A DNA stretch of 64,000 nt from the NCBI RefSeq assembly GCF_012911925.1, contig NZ_JAAXKY010000003.1, positions 1-64,000 on the forward strand, read 5' to 3'. Below are positions 42,691 through 51,698 of this stretch, piece after piece. Below the pieces are notes generated by a model. That model was not told the origin of the DNA. It ran no database searches and was given only the letters and a program-made list of their open reading frames with translations. The stretch comes from Pseudonocardia xinjiangensis. GTDB lineage: Bacteria; Actinomycetota; Actinomycetes; Mycobacteriales; Pseudonocardiaceae. The translations under genes and the position numbers were made by a program. How positions within the stretch are numbered: position 1 is the stretch's first letter; every line of letters starts with the position of its first letter.

Positions 42691-43917
42691 TCAGATCACT
42701 CCTTGCGTCTTGAGCTCTGCGAAGCGCTCCAGGTCGAGACCCAGTTCGCGCACGTACACGTCTTCGTTGTGCTCTCCGAGCAGCGGCGAGGTCTCCACCT
42801 TCACCGGCGAGTCGGACAGCTTGATCGGGCAGCCGACCGTCTTGAACGATCCCCGCTCCGGGTGGTCGACCGTGACCACCATGTTGTTGTCGGCGAGGGA
42901 GGCGTCCTCGATGATCTCCTTCGTCGACAGGATCGGGCCGCACGGCACGTTCAGGGCGTTGAGCTGCGCGAGCGCGTCCCACTTGGTGAGGCGCGACGAC
43001 CACTCCTCGATGAGCTGGAACATCTTGTCGAGCTTGTGCAGCCGCGCCGCCGGGGTGGCCCACTCGGGGTCCTCGGCGAGCTCGGGCCGGCCGATCAGGT
43101 TGGCGATCGGGGCCCAGCCGGGGGGCTGCACGATCACGTAGATCCAGTCGTTCGGACCACCGGGGCTGCACCGCACCGCCCAGCCGGGCTGGCCGCCGCC
43201 GGACGCGTTGCCCGAGCGCGGCACCTCGTCGGTGAACTGCTCGTTCGGGTACTCGGCGAGCGGGCCGTGCTCGAGACGCTGCTGGTCGCGCAGCTTCACG
43301 CGGCACAGGTTGAGCACGGCGTGCTGCATCGCCACGGTGACGCGCTGGCCGCGGCCCGTGTTGCCCCGCTGCACCAGCGCGGCGAGGATGCCGGCGACGG
43401 CGTGCATGCCGGTGCCGGAGTCACCGATCTGGGCTCCGGTGGCCAGCGGCGGCCCGTCCTCGAACCCGGTGGTGCTCATCGAGCCGCCCATGGCCTGGGC
43501 GACCACCTCGTACGCCTTGTAGTGCGTGTAGGGGCCTTCTCCGAAGCCCTTGATCGAGGCGTAGACCAGCCGGGGGTTGAGCTCCTGGAGACGGTCCCAG
43601 GTGAACCCCATCCGGTCGACGGCGCCGGGGCCGAAGTTCTCGACCAGGACGTCGGCCTTCTGCACCATCTCGATGAAGAGCTTCTTGCCTTCCTCGCTCT
43701 TCATGTTCAGCGTGATGCTGCGCTTGTTGCAGTTCAGCATCGTGAAGTACAGGCTGTCGACGCCCGGCACGTCCCGCAGCTGCTGACGGGTGATGTCACC
43801 GGTCGGCGCCTCGAGCTTGACCACGTCGGCGCCCAGCCAGGCGAGGATCTGCGTCGCAGAGGGCCCGGACTGGACGTGGGTCATGTCGAGGACGCGGATC
43901 CCGTCAAGTGCACTCAT
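42691..43917 (-). CDS. frc: Formyl-CoA:oxalate CoA-transferase
   Basis: A class III CoA-transferase that moves CoA from formyl-CoA, or another donor, to oxalate. The 408 residues match Oxalobacter Frc closely by eye: THVQSGP with Q16, the [16 protein letters not shown] stretch, [17 protein letters not shown], the catalytic D166 in [21 protein letters not shown], and the flexible glycine loop [10 protein letters not shown] start with GAGGGGGAG upstream, about 100 bases behind the oxc-like gene. No obvious terminator lies in that gap, so the three genes form one operon. Confidence 0.95.
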   Translation of the reverse strand: MSALDGIRVLDMTHVQSGPSATQILAWLGADVVKLEAPTGDITRQQLRDVPGVDSLYFTMLNCNKRSITLNMKSEEGKKLFIEMVQKADVLVENFGPGAVDRMGFTWDRLQELNPRLVYASIKGFGEGPYTHYKAYEVVAQAMGGSMSTTGFEDGPPLATGAQIGDSGTGMHAVAGILAALVQRGNTGRGQRVTVAMQHAVLNLCRVKLRDQQRLEHGPLAEYPNEQFTDEVPRSGNASGGGQPGWAVRCSPGGPNDWIYVIVQPPGWAPIANLIGRPELAEDPEWATPAARLHKLDKMFQLIEEWSSRLTKWDALAQLNALNVPCGPILSTKEIIEDASLADNNMVVTVDHPERGSFKTVGCPIKLSDSPVKVETSPLLGEHNEDVYVRELGLDLERFAELKTQGVI

Positions 43918-44019
43918 CGCTCCCCCTCGCTGCGCGAGGCGGAAGCTTCGCGCAGGCAGTGTGTCGTTGGCTCGCTCGCAAACTCGGTCATCCGTCTGCT
44001 CCCCACGGATCGGCGGTGA

Positions 44020-45747
44020 TCACTTGTACATGGTCTGGTTCATGGTTCCCGGCGCGTAGACATCCGGGTCGACCCAGACGTTGATGAGGGACGGCAGCCC
44101 CGACTCGCGGGCACGCTGGAGAGCGGGAGCGATGTCGGCCGGATCACTGACCTCCTCGCCGTAACCACCCAACATCTTGGCGAACTGGTCGTACTTGACG
44201 CGGCCGAGCGTGTTGCCCACGCGGCCGCGGCCCTCGCCGTACTTCTGGATCTGTCCGTAGCGGATCTGGTTCATCGACGAGTTGTTGCCGACGATCCCCA
44301 CGAACGGGAGGTTGAAGCGGACGAGGGTCTCGAAGTCCCAGCCGGTGAGGCTGAAGGCGCCGTCGCCGAAGAGCGCGACGACCTCCTTGTCGGGACGGGC
44401 GTGCTTGGCAGCCATGACGAACGGGATGCCGACGCCGAGGGTGCCCAGCGGGCCCGGGTCCATCCAGTGGCCCGGGGACTTGGGCTGCACGACCTGGCCG
44501 GAGAACGTGACGATGTCGCCGCCGTCCCCGATGTAGATCGAGTCCTCCGTGAGGAACTCGTTGATCTCGTGCACGAGCCGGTACGGGTCGATCGGCATGG
44601 CGTCGGAGCGCTGCCGGGGCAGCCGCCTCTCGTACGCGGCGGTCTCGAAGGCCCGCAGCTCGTCGATCCAGGCCTTGCGGCCGGCGGCGCTGTGGCCGAC
44701 CCGCCCGGAGGACGCGGCGGTGGTGGCGGCCAGTACGGCGCCCACGTCGCCGACGATGCCGAGGTCGATGTCGCGGTTCTTCCCGACCGTGCGGTAGTCG
44801 AGGTCGATCTGCACGACCTTGGCGGTGGGGGACAGCCTGCGGCCGTAGCCCATCCGGAAGTCGAACGGGGTGCCGACGATGATGATGAGGTCCGCGTCGA
44901 TGAAGGCGTGGCGGCGGGCCAGCTGGAAGTGCATCGGGTCCTGGGGACCCAGGGTGCCGCGGCCCGCGCCGTTCATGAACGCCGGGATGTTGAGCGTGCG
45001 GACGAACTCGATCGCCGCGTCGGTGGCCCGGCACGTCCAGACCTGGTTGCCGAGCAGGACACACGGCCGCTCGGAGTGCGCGATGAGGTCGGCCAGCTGC
45101 TCGACGGCCGCGGGGTCGCCCGCTGACCTGGTGGAGGCGCGGTAGGACCCCGGCTTGGGTAGGCGGGCCTGCTCGTACGGCACGTGGGCGTCGAGGACGT
45201 CACGCGGGATCTCGAGGAAGGACGGGCCCGGCGCGCCGTTGAAACACTCCCGGAAGGCCATCGACACCATGTCGGCGGTGCGGGCCGTGTGCGGGACGGT
45301 GGCCGCGAACTTGGTGATCGGGGTCAGCATGTCGACGTGCGGGAGGTCCTGCAGCGAGCCCATCTTGTGCTGGTCGAGGGCACCCTGGCCGCCGATCAGC
45401 AGCATGGGGCTCTCGGCCCGGAACGCGTTGGCGACGCCGGTGATGGCATCGCTGGTGCCCGGGCCGGCGGTGACCACGGCACAGCCCGGCCTGCCGGTGA
45501 TGCGCGCGTACCCGTCGGCCGCGTGGGCGGCCACCTGCTCGTGACGCACGTCGATGACAGCGATGCCCTCATCCACACAACCGTCGTAAATGTCGATAAT
45601 GTGGCCGCCGCAGAGGGTGAAGATCGTGTCGACGCCCTCTGCCTTGAGCGCCTTCGCGACCAAGTGGCCGCCGGAGATGGTCTCGGGCGTGTTTGCCGCA
45701 TCGCTCACCCCGGAGCGCGCGGCGCTTCCGGGGATCGTCTGCGTCAT
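44020..45747 (-). CDS. oxc: Thiamine-diphosphate enzyme, probable oxalyl-CoA decarboxylase
   Basis: A 575-residue member of the thiamine-diphosphate decarboxylase/acetolactate-synthase family. The cofactor-activating E70 is in VRHEQVAAHAADGYAR, and the diphosphate motif is GDGAFSLTGW to VGNNSSMNQ. Position in front of frc argues for oxalyl-CoA decarboxylase (oxalyl-CoA to formyl-CoA and CO2). The sequence differs from classical Oxc: where Oxalobacter has a GSSER-type loop this has IGGQGALDQHKMGSLQDLPH, closer to acetolactate-synthase or hydroxyacyl-CoA-lyase-like enzymes. The ATG at 45747 has GAGGAG nine bases upstream; an ATG at 45756 is too close to it. The operator lies 47 bases upstream. 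Confidence 0.78.
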   Translation of the reverse strand: MTQTIPGSAARSGVSDAANTPETISGGHLVAKALKAEGVDTIFTLCGGHIIDIYDGCVDEGIAVIDVRHEQVAAHAADGYARITGRPGCAVVTAGPGTSDAITGVANAFRAESPMLLIGGQGALDQHKMGSLQDLPHVDMLTPITKFAATVPHTARTADMVSMAFRECFNGAPGPSFLEIPRDVLDAHVPYEQARLPKPGSYRASTRSAGDPAAVEQLADLIAHSERPCVLLGNQVWTCRATDAAIEFVRTLNIPAFMNGAGRGTLGPQDPMHFQLARRHAFIDADLIIIVGTPFDFRMGYGRRLSPTAKVVQIDLDYRTVGKNRDIDLGIVGDVGAVLAATTAASSGRVGHSAAGRKAWIDELRAFETAAYERRLPRQRSDAMPIDPYRLVHEINEFLTEDSIYIGDGGDIVTFSGQVVQPKSPGHWMDPGPLGTLGVGIPFVMAAKHARPDKEVVALFGDGAFSLTGWDFETLVRFNLPFVGIVGNNSSMNQIRYGQIQKYGEGRGRVGNTLGRVKYDQFAKMLGGYGEEVSDPADIAPALQRARESGLPSLINVWVDPDVYAPGTMNQTMYK

Positions 45748-45793
45748 CGGGTGCATCTCCTCGTCGTCACCACACCGTAGCGGCGGCTGCTTC

Positions 45794-45811
45794 CATACTG
45801 CATACGGTATG
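45794..45811. promoter_or_regulatory. GntR-type operator, site O2
   Basis: CATACTGCATACGGTATG, identical to site O1 read on the other strand. It lies 47 bases before the oxc-like start and should control the leftward operon. Confidence 0.82.
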
Positions 45812-45914
45812 GGTGCTTTGGTACTCCTCGGTTCGACAGATGTCCAGGGCTGGTTTTTTCTCGGCCCGTGTGACCCCCGTATGTCCGTCCTGTGCCGTCT
45901 TGACGGCGCGGCTC

Positions 45915-45932
45915 CATACTGCATACTGAATG
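45915..45932. promoter_or_regulatory. GntR-type operator, site O3
   Basis: CATACTGCATACTGAATG shares 16 of 18 bases with site O2 and has the same orientation. It lies 28 bases before the GTG of the ketopantoate-reductase-like gene. O2 and O3 are 121 bp apart in the divergent gap, so joint control or looping is possible. Confidence 0.72.
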
Positions 45933-45959
45933 CACAGTCGCCGAGGACGGGAGCTCGAC

Positions 45960-46937
45960 GTGAAGGTCGCTGTGCTAGGGGCCGGTGCCATCGGGGCGTA
46001 TGTGGGGGCGAGCCTCAGTCGGGCGGGTGCAGATGTGCATCTGGTCGCGCGCGGCCCGCAGCTCGCCGCGCTCCGAGCAAACGGAGTCCAGGTACTCAGC
46101 CCCAGGGGTGACTTCTCTGCTCACCCACACGCAACGGACGACCCCGGCGAGATCGGGCCTGTCGACCACATATTTCTCGGGTTCAAGGCCAACGCGTACG
46201 CCGCGGCCGGCGCGATGATCAAGCCTCTGCTGCACGACGACACCACGATCATCGCCGCCCAGAACGGCATCCCCTGGTGGTACTTCCACAAGCTGCCGGG
46301 GCCGTTCGAAGGTCATCGCATCGAGAGCGTCGACCCGGGCGGTGCGGTCACCGCCGCGCTCGACCTGGACCGGGCGGTCGGCTGCGTGGTCTATGCAGCC
46401 ACCGAGATCGAGGCGCCGGGCGTGGTCCGGCACCTGGAGGGCACCCGGTTCTCGATCGGTGAGCCCGACGGCAGCATCTCGGCGCGCTGCACCGAGTTCG
46501 CCGACGCCATGGTGGCCGGTGGTCTGAAGTGCCCCGTCGAGCGTGATCTGCGCTGCGACATCTGGATCAAGCTGATGGGCAACATCGCCTTCAACCCGCT
46601 CAGCGCGCTCACCAGGGCGACCATGGCCGGCATCTGCCGTCACAAGGGCACCCGTGCGCTCGTGGCCACGATGATGGAGGAGACCCTCGCAGTCGCCCAC
46701 GGGGTGGGCTGCCACCCGGAGATCTCCGTGGAGAAGCGCCTCGCCGGCGCCGAGCGCACCGGCGAGCACAAGACCTCCACGCTCCAGGACCTGGAGCGTG
46801 GCCGCCCGATGGAGCTCGACGTGCTGCTGACCGCAGTGGTGGAGCTCGCCGAGCTCACGGGCGTCGAGGTGCCTACCCTCCGGGCGATCACCGCTGTCGC
46901 CGACCTGCTCAACCAGCAGGTGGCCACAGCGTCCTGA
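45960..46937 (+). CDS. Ketopantoate-reductase-family protein, candidate oxalyl-CoA reductase
   Basis: A 325-residue NADPH-dependent reductase of the PanE/ApbA superfamily. The dinucleotide motif is VAVLGAGAIGAYVG, the first active-site Lys lies in FLGFKANAY, and the second in CDIWIKLMGNIAFNPLSALT. The GTG at 45960 is chosen because GGGAG stands seven bases upstream and the fold begins there. It is divergent from oxc-frc and has its own operator copy, so it belongs to the oxalate regulon, where ketopantoate reduction makes little sense. In Methylobacterium extorquens a PanE-like protein is the oxalyl-CoA reductase, which would supply glyoxylate for Gcl here. The reaction is inferred. Confidence 0.78.
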   Translation: MKVAVLGAGAIGAYVGASLSRAGADVHLVARGPQLAALRANGVQVLSPRGDFSAHPHATDDPGEIGPVDHIFLGFKANAYAAAGAMIKPLLHDDTTIIAAQNGIPWWYFHKLPGPFEGHRIESVDPGGAVTAALDLDRAVGCVVYAATEIEAPGVVRHLEGTRFSIGEPDGSISARCTEFADAMVAGGLKCPVERDLRCDIWIKLMGNIAFNPLSALTRATMAGICRHKGTRALVATMMEETLAVAHGVGCHPEISVEKRLAGAERTGEHKTSTLQDLERGRPMELDVLLTAVVELAELTGVEVPTLRAITAVADLLNQQVATAS

Positions 46938-47121
46938 CAGGTCCGCGTCCAGAGGCCGTCGGCGGGTGAACAGCCCGTCGGCGGCCGGCCTGTTTCCGGG
47001 CCTGTTCACGAGCGGCACTCCCGACCGATGCGATCGGACGGGGGTGCCGTTCCTGTGTTCGGGGGCGGAGGGGCCCGGAGGGGCGTGACGGGACGTGCCA
47101 GGGAGAGAACGGCCAGGAACG

Positions 47122-47165
47122 CGAACGGCCCCCTCGTCCGCGGTGTGGGACGAGGGGGCCGTTCG
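47122..47165. terminator. Strong bidirectional terminator between reductase and gcl
   Basis: Perfect 18-bp stem CGAACGGCCCCCTCGTCC / GGACGAGGGGGCCGTTCG with an 8-base loop. It is followed on the plus strand by TTTGTT and lies 22 bases past the gcl stop, serving the two converging genes. Confidence 0.85.
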
Positions 47166-47187
47166 TTTGTTGCCCCGCTGGGGGCGG

Positions 47188-48990
47188 TCAGTCGGCCAGC
47201 GGCACCAGGTCGGGCGCGGGCTCGAACTCGTTGATGTGGTTCAGCGACGGCCCCATCGCGGCGTTGGCCTCCCGCTCCACCATCACCTCGACGAGGACCG
47301 GGAGCTGCTGGGCCTCCGACTCGAGCGTGGCCCAGCTCAGCGCGTCGGCGATGTCACCGGGCTGCTCCACCCGCCGGGCCGGGCAGCCGAACGCCTCCAT
47401 GAGCTTGACGTGGTCGATCCCGCCCTCGCCGTAGTGCAGGTCGACGGCGTAGTTCATGTCGTAGCCGAGCTCGGCCTGCCGGATCAGGCCCAGGTACTCG
47501 TTGTTGACCATCACGATGACGAACGGGATCTTGTACTGGGCCGCGACCGCGATCTCCTCCATGAGGAACTGGAAGGAGTAGTCGCCCACCACGACGACCA
47601 CCTGCTTCTCCGGGAACGCGCTCTTGACGCCGATCGCGGCGGGGATCTCCCACCCGAGCGGGCCGGCCTGGCCACAGACCATGTAGTGGCGTGGCTTGAA
47701 CGTCTGCTGGAACTGGCCCGACCAGATCTGGTAGAGCCCGATCGCCGTGACGAACGTGGTGTCCGGGCCGAACGTCTGGTTGATCTCCCGGAACACGCGC
47801 GGCGGCTTGATCGGCACGTCGTCGAAGTCGTCGCGTCGCAGCAGGGTGCTGCGCAGGTGGGCCACCCGCTCCACCCACTGACCGGCCGAGTGCTGCGGTG
47901 CGGACCGCCTGGCGGTGTCGCACAGGGCGGCCAGGGTGGGCTTGGCGTGCCCGACGATGCCGAGGTCCGGTTCGAAGACCTTGCCGATCTGCGTCGGCTC
48001 GATGTCGACGTGGATGAACTTGCGGCCCTGCCGGTAGGTCTCCAGATCGCCGGTGTGACGATCGCCGAACCGGGCGCCGACGGCGAGGACGAGGTCGCTC
48101 TCGAGGAACGACGCGTTGCCCCAGCGGGTCTGTGTCTGCAGCCCGGCCATGCCGGCGAACAGCGGGTGGTCCTCAGGGAACGCGCCCTTGCCCATGAGCG
48201 TGACCTGCACCGGGATCTGCAGGTACTCGGCGAGCTGACGCAGCTCGTCGGAGGCCTCCGCGCCGATGACGCCGCCGCCGGCGAGGATGATCGGCCGCTC
48301 GGCCTCCAGCAGCATCTGCACGGCCGCGTTGACCGGCTGCGCGCGCGGTGCAGGCACGTCGACCGGGAGCGGTGCGTCGGCCGAGGCGTCGTAGAGGCAG
48401 GTGCCGCGCTGCACGTCGATCGGCAGGTCGATGAGCACCGGACCCGGACGGCCCGAGCGGGCGATCCGGAACGCCTCACGGAACACCCATGCCGCCTGGG
48501 CCGGCTCCTTGAGCTGCACCGCCCACTTCGTGACCGGCTTGGCGATCTCGACGATGTCGACGGCCTGGAAGGCCTCCTGGTGCAGCTTGGCGCGCTCCGC
48601 CTGCCCGGTGATGCAGATCATCGGGATGGAGTCGGCCAGAGCCGTGTAGAGGCCCGTGATCATGTTCGTGCCGGCCGGGCCGGAGGTTCCGATCGTCACC
48701 CCGACCTTGCCGGTGGCCCGGGACCACCCGTCGGCGGCGTGCGTGCCGCCTTCCTCGTGCCGCACCGTGAGGTGCTTGATGCCGCTCTTCCGCAGTGCCG
48801 CGTACAGCGGCAGGATCGCTGCGCCGGGGATGCCGAAGACCGTGTCGACGCCCTCCGACTCCATGACCGCCGCAACGGCCTCCATACACGGGATCCTGCT
48901 TGCGCCGGTGCTTCCCATCGCCCTGCCCTCCGAGTCGCCGTTCCTGGAATCGCCGTTCTTGCGGTCGCCGTTCGTGTGGCCGGCGCTCAC
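47188..48990 (-). CDS. gcl: Glyoxylate carboligase (tartronate-semialdehyde synthase)
   Basis: Joins two glyoxylate molecules to tartronate semialdehyde and CO2, using thiamine diphosphate and FAD. The 600 residues align along their whole length with E. coli Gcl (TSGPAGTNMITGLYTALADS, CGQAGPLGWEIPAAIGV, VNNEYLGLIRQAELGYDMNY). E. coli Gcl is known for Val 51 in place of the usual cofactor Glu (RHVEGA). Here the same place reads RHEEGG, with E79 restored. An N-terminal extension of about 24 residues contains a repeated NGDS/NGD pattern. The GTG start overlaps the glxR stop (GTGA). Confidence 0.94.
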   Translation of the reverse strand: MSAGHTNGDRKNGDSRNGDSEGRAMGSTGASRIPCMEAVAAVMESEGVDTVFGIPGAAILPLYAALRKSGIKHLTVRHEEGGTHAADGWSRATGKVGVTIGTSGPAGTNMITGLYTALADSIPMICITGQAERAKLHQEAFQAVDIVEIAKPVTKWAVQLKEPAQAAWVFREAFRIARSGRPGPVLIDLPIDVQRGTCLYDASADAPLPVDVPAPRAQPVNAAVQMLLEAERPIILAGGGVIGAEASDELRQLAEYLQIPVQVTLMGKGAFPEDHPLFAGMAGLQTQTRWGNASFLESDLVLAVGARFGDRHTGDLETYRQGRKFIHVDIEPTQIGKVFEPDLGIVGHAKPTLAALCDTARRSAPQHSAGQWVERVAHLRSTLLRRDDFDDVPIKPPRVFREINQTFGPDTTFVTAIGLYQIWSGQFQQTFKPRHYMVCGQAGPLGWEIPAAIGVKSAFPEKQVVVVVGDYSFQFLMEEIAVAAQYKIPFVIVMVNNEYLGLIRQAELGYDMNYAVDLHYGEGGIDHVKLMEAFGCPARRVEQPGDIADALSWATLESEAQQLPVLVEVMVEREANAAMGPSLNHINEFEPAPDLVPLAD

Positions 48991-49883
48991 GCCGACGTCC
49001 TGCCCGACACGTTCTCGAGCACCTTCAGCAGCACCGAGTGGTCGAGCGATCCGTAGCCCTGGGCCTTGGCCGCAGCGATGAGCTGGGCGATGAGCCCGGT
49101 GACCGGCAACGCCACGCCGGCCTCCCGCGCCGCCGCGAGCGCGATACCCATGTCCTTGTGGTGCAGGTCGATGCGGAAGCCGGGCGCGAACTGCCTGGCC
49201 ACCATCGACTCGCGCTTGAGCTCGAGGATCCGGCTCCCGGCGAGCCCACCGGCCAGGACGTCCAGGCCGCGGCCCGCGTCGACCCCGGAGGCCTCCAACA
49301 GGACGATCGCCTCGGCCACGAGGGCGTACGTGCCGCCCACCACGAGCTGGTTGGCGGCCTTGACCGTCTGACCTGCCCCGCTGGGACCGACGTGGACGAT
49401 CGTCTTGCCGAGCACCTCGAGGATCGGCAGCGCGGCGGTGAAGACGTCCTCCTCGCCCCCGACCATGATCGACAGGACGCCGTCGATCGCGCCCTTCTCA
49501 CCGCCGCTGACAGGGGCGTCGAGGGCGCGGACACCGCGGGCGGTGGCCTCCTCGGCGACCTTGATCGACGTGTCGGGCCGGATCGTGCTCATGTCGATCA
49601 GCAGCAAGCCGGGGTTGGCGTTCTCGAGGACCCCACCTGCCCCGAGGATCACCTCCTCGACGTGCGGCGAGTCCGGCAGCATCGTGATGACGACGTCGGC
49701 GTCGGCCGTGACGGCAGCCACCGAGTCGGCGGCCTTCCCCCCGGCCGCGCCGAGTTTCTCCAGTGCGGCGGGCTGTGCGTCGTAGCCGATCACGGTGTGG
49801 CCGGCCTTGAGCAGGTTGGCGGCCATCGGACCGCCCATGATGCCCAGGCCGACGATCCCGATCGTGCTTGTCGTTGCTGTCAC
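48987..49883 (-). CDS. glxR: Tartronate-semialdehyde reductase (2-hydroxy-3-oxopropionate reductase)
   Basis: Reduces tartronate semialdehyde to D-glycerate with NAD(P)H. A 298-residue beta-hydroxyacid dehydrogenase: dinucleotide motif GLGIMGGPMAANLLKAGH, substrate motif DAPVSGGEKGA, and catalytic K175 with N178 in GQTVKAANQLVV. The GTG start at 49883 overlaps the hyi stop by four bases, and its own stop overlaps the gcl start; the longer open frame upstream is only the shadow of hyi. It is the usual partner of Gcl. Confidence 0.95.
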   Translation of the reverse strand: MTATTSTIGIVGLGIMGGPMAANLLKAGHTVIGYDAQPAALEKLGAAGGKAADSVAAVTADADVVITMLPDSPHVEEVILGAGGVLENANPGLLLIDMSTIRPDTSIKVAEEATARGVRALDAPVSGGEKGAIDGVLSIMVGGEEDVFTAALPILEVLGKTIVHVGPSGAGQTVKAANQLVVGGTYALVAEAIVLLEASGVDAGRGLDVLAGGLAGSRILELKRESMVARQFAPGFRIDLHHKDMGIALAAAREAGVALPVTGLIAQLIAAAKAQGYGSLDHSVLLKVLENVSGRTSA

Positions 49884-50746
49884 ACGGACTCCTCGACGGT
49901 CGCGGTGGTACGGAGATGCCGGGGGAGCCACTCGAAGCTGTCGGCGCTCGGCCCCACCGGCTTGTACTCGAGACCGACGTGGCCGCTGTAGGCGCTCTTG
50001 GCCAGCCGGTCGAGCAGGACGGGCCAGTCGATGTCGCCCGTGCCCGGCTGGCCGCGGCCGGGTACGTCCGCGATCTGGACGTGCCCGAACCGGTCGGCCC
50101 GCCGCTCGACGAGCTGCTCGATCGGCTCGCCCATGCGGGCGAGGTGATAGAGGTCGGCGAGGAACGCGATGTTGGGGACGTCGTGGATGACCCGGAGGTA
50201 GTCGATCAGGTCGAGCGCCTCGTGCGAGGACGTGATCGGGTAGTCGGGACTCTCGATGCTGTTGAGTGCCTCGATCACGACGGTGGCCCCGGCCCGTTCC
50301 GCGGCCCGCGCGGCGAGCACGAGGTTCTCCGTGGCGAGCTCCCGCTGCTCGGGCACGCTCGACTCGGGGTCCCGGTTGCCGTAGAGGGCGTTCAGCGTGG
50401 TGCAGCCGAGCGAGGCGGCGAAGCCGACGGCCACGTCGATGTTCGCCCGGAAGCGCTCGCTGTCGCCGGGCCGGGAGAGCAGTCCCCGGTCGCCCGCCGC
50501 CATGTTCCCGGCGTCGAAGTTGAGGCCCACCAGCCGGGTGCCCGCGTCGAGCAGCGCGTCGCGGAGCTCGTCGAGCTCCCGGTTGGACGGGACCGGCTCG
50601 GCGAAGGGCCACCACAGCTCGACGGCGTCGAAGCCGGCTGCCGCGGCGGCGGCGGGTCGCTGCAGCAAGGGCAGCTCGGTGAACAGGATGGACAGGTTGA
50701 CGTCGTAGCGCAGTGCCGGCTCAGGCACGTGGGCGGCGTCGGACAT
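49880..50746 (-). CDS. hyi: Hydroxypyruvate isomerase
   Basis: Interconverts hydroxypyruvate and tartronate semialdehyde. A 288-residue TIM-barrel protein of the xylose-isomerase-like family. The two catalytic Glu residues are visible in VVIEALNSIESPDY and GHVGLEYKP, and metal ligands in FLADLYHLARMG and HVQIADVPGRGQPGTG. It starts 64 bases behind sucD with no terminator in between, so it continues the sucCD transcript and leads into glxR and gcl by overlapping codons. Confidence 0.94.
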   Translation of the reverse strand: MSDAAHVPEPALRYDVNLSILFTELPLLQRPAAAAAAGFDAVELWWPFAEPVPSNRELDELRDALLDAGTRLVGLNFDAGNMAAGDRGLLSRPGDSERFRANIDVAVGFAASLGCTTLNALYGNRDPESSVPEQRELATENLVLAARAAERAGATVVIEALNSIESPDYPITSSHEALDLIDYLRVIHDVPNIAFLADLYHLARMGEPIEQLVERRADRFGHVQIADVPGRGQPGTGDIDWPVLLDRLAKSAYSGHVGLEYKPVGPSADSFEWLPRHLRTTATVEESV

Positions 50747-50810
50747 ACGGCTCCTCCCGGAGTCGACGGACGTGGCGACGACGGCTGGCAGGTCGTCCTG
50801 GAGGTGGCGC

Positions 50811-51695
50811 CTAACGCGCGATGAGCTCGCGCATCAGGTCGGCGGTCTCGCTGGGGGTCTTGCCGACCTTGACCCCGGCGGCCTCGAGGGCTTCCTTCTT
50901 GGCCTGGGCGGTGCCGGCGGAGCCGGAGACGATGGCTCCGGCGTGGCCCATGGTCTTGCCCTCGGGGGCGGTGAACCCGGCGACGTAGCCGACGACGGGC
51001 TTGGTGACGTTGGCCTTGATGAACTCCGCGGCGCGTTCCTCGGCGTCGCCGCCGATCTCGCCGATCATCACGATCGCGGTGGTGTCGGGGTCGGCCTCGA
51101 ACGCGGCCAGTGCGTCGATGTGGGTGGTGCCGATGACCGGGTCACCACCGATTCCGATAGCGGTGGAGAACCCGATCTCGCGCAGTTCGTACATCATCTG
51201 GTAGGTCAGCGTGCCCGACTTCGACACCAGCCCGATCGGACCGGCGCCGGCGATATCGGCCGGGATGATGCCCGCATTCGACTTGCCGGGGCTGATGATT
51301 CCCGGGCAGTTCGGGCCGATGATCCTGGTGCGATTCCCCCGAGCGGAGGAATGGGCCCAGAAATAGGCCGAGTCGTGCACCGGAACACCTTCGGTGATGA
51401 CGACGGCAAGCCCGATCTCGGCGTCGATCGCCTCGATCACGGCGTCCTTGGTGAACTTCGGCGGCACGAATACGACGCTGACGTCGGCCCCGGTCTCCTT
51501 CATCGCCTCCTCGACGGTGCCGAAGACGGTGAGGTCCTTGCCCCCGATCGACACGGTGGTGCCGGCCTTGCGGGCGTTGACACCCCCGACGATGTTGGTG
51601 CCGGCGGCGAGCATCTTCGCGGTGTGCTTGGTGCCCTCACCGCCGGTGATGCCCTGGACGATGACCTTGCTGTTCTCGTTGAGGAAGATCGCCAT
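50811..51695 (-). CDS. sucD: Succinyl-CoA synthetase alpha subunit
   Basis: A 294-residue alpha subunit that binds CoA and carries the phosphorylated His, H251 in [11 protein letters not shown]. The CoA-binding start is [20 protein letters not shown] and the conserved [14 protein letters not shown] block is intact. The ATG lies three bases behind sucC. Both subunits look like ordinary actinobacterial enzymes rather than malate-CoA ligase, but I cannot separate these by eye. The operator ahead of sucC places this copy in the oxalate regulon, so it is perhaps a second, dedicated copy beside the citric-acid-cycle one. Confidence 0.93.
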   Translation of the reverse strand: MAIFLNENSKVIVQGITGGEGTKHTAKMLAAGTNIVGGVNARKAGTTVSIGGKDLTVFGTVEEAMKETGADVSVVFVPPKFTKDAVIEAIDAEIGLAVVITEGVPVHDSAYFWAHSSARGNRTRIIGPNCPGIISPGKSNAGIIPADIAGAGPIGLVSKSGTLTYQMMYELREIGFSTAIGIGGDPVIGTTHIDALAAFEADPDTTAIVMIGEIGGDAEERAAEFIKANVTKPVVGYVAGFTAPEGKTMGHAGAIVSGSAGTAQAKKEALEAAGVKVGKTPSETADLMRELIAR

Positions 51696-51698
51696 GAC

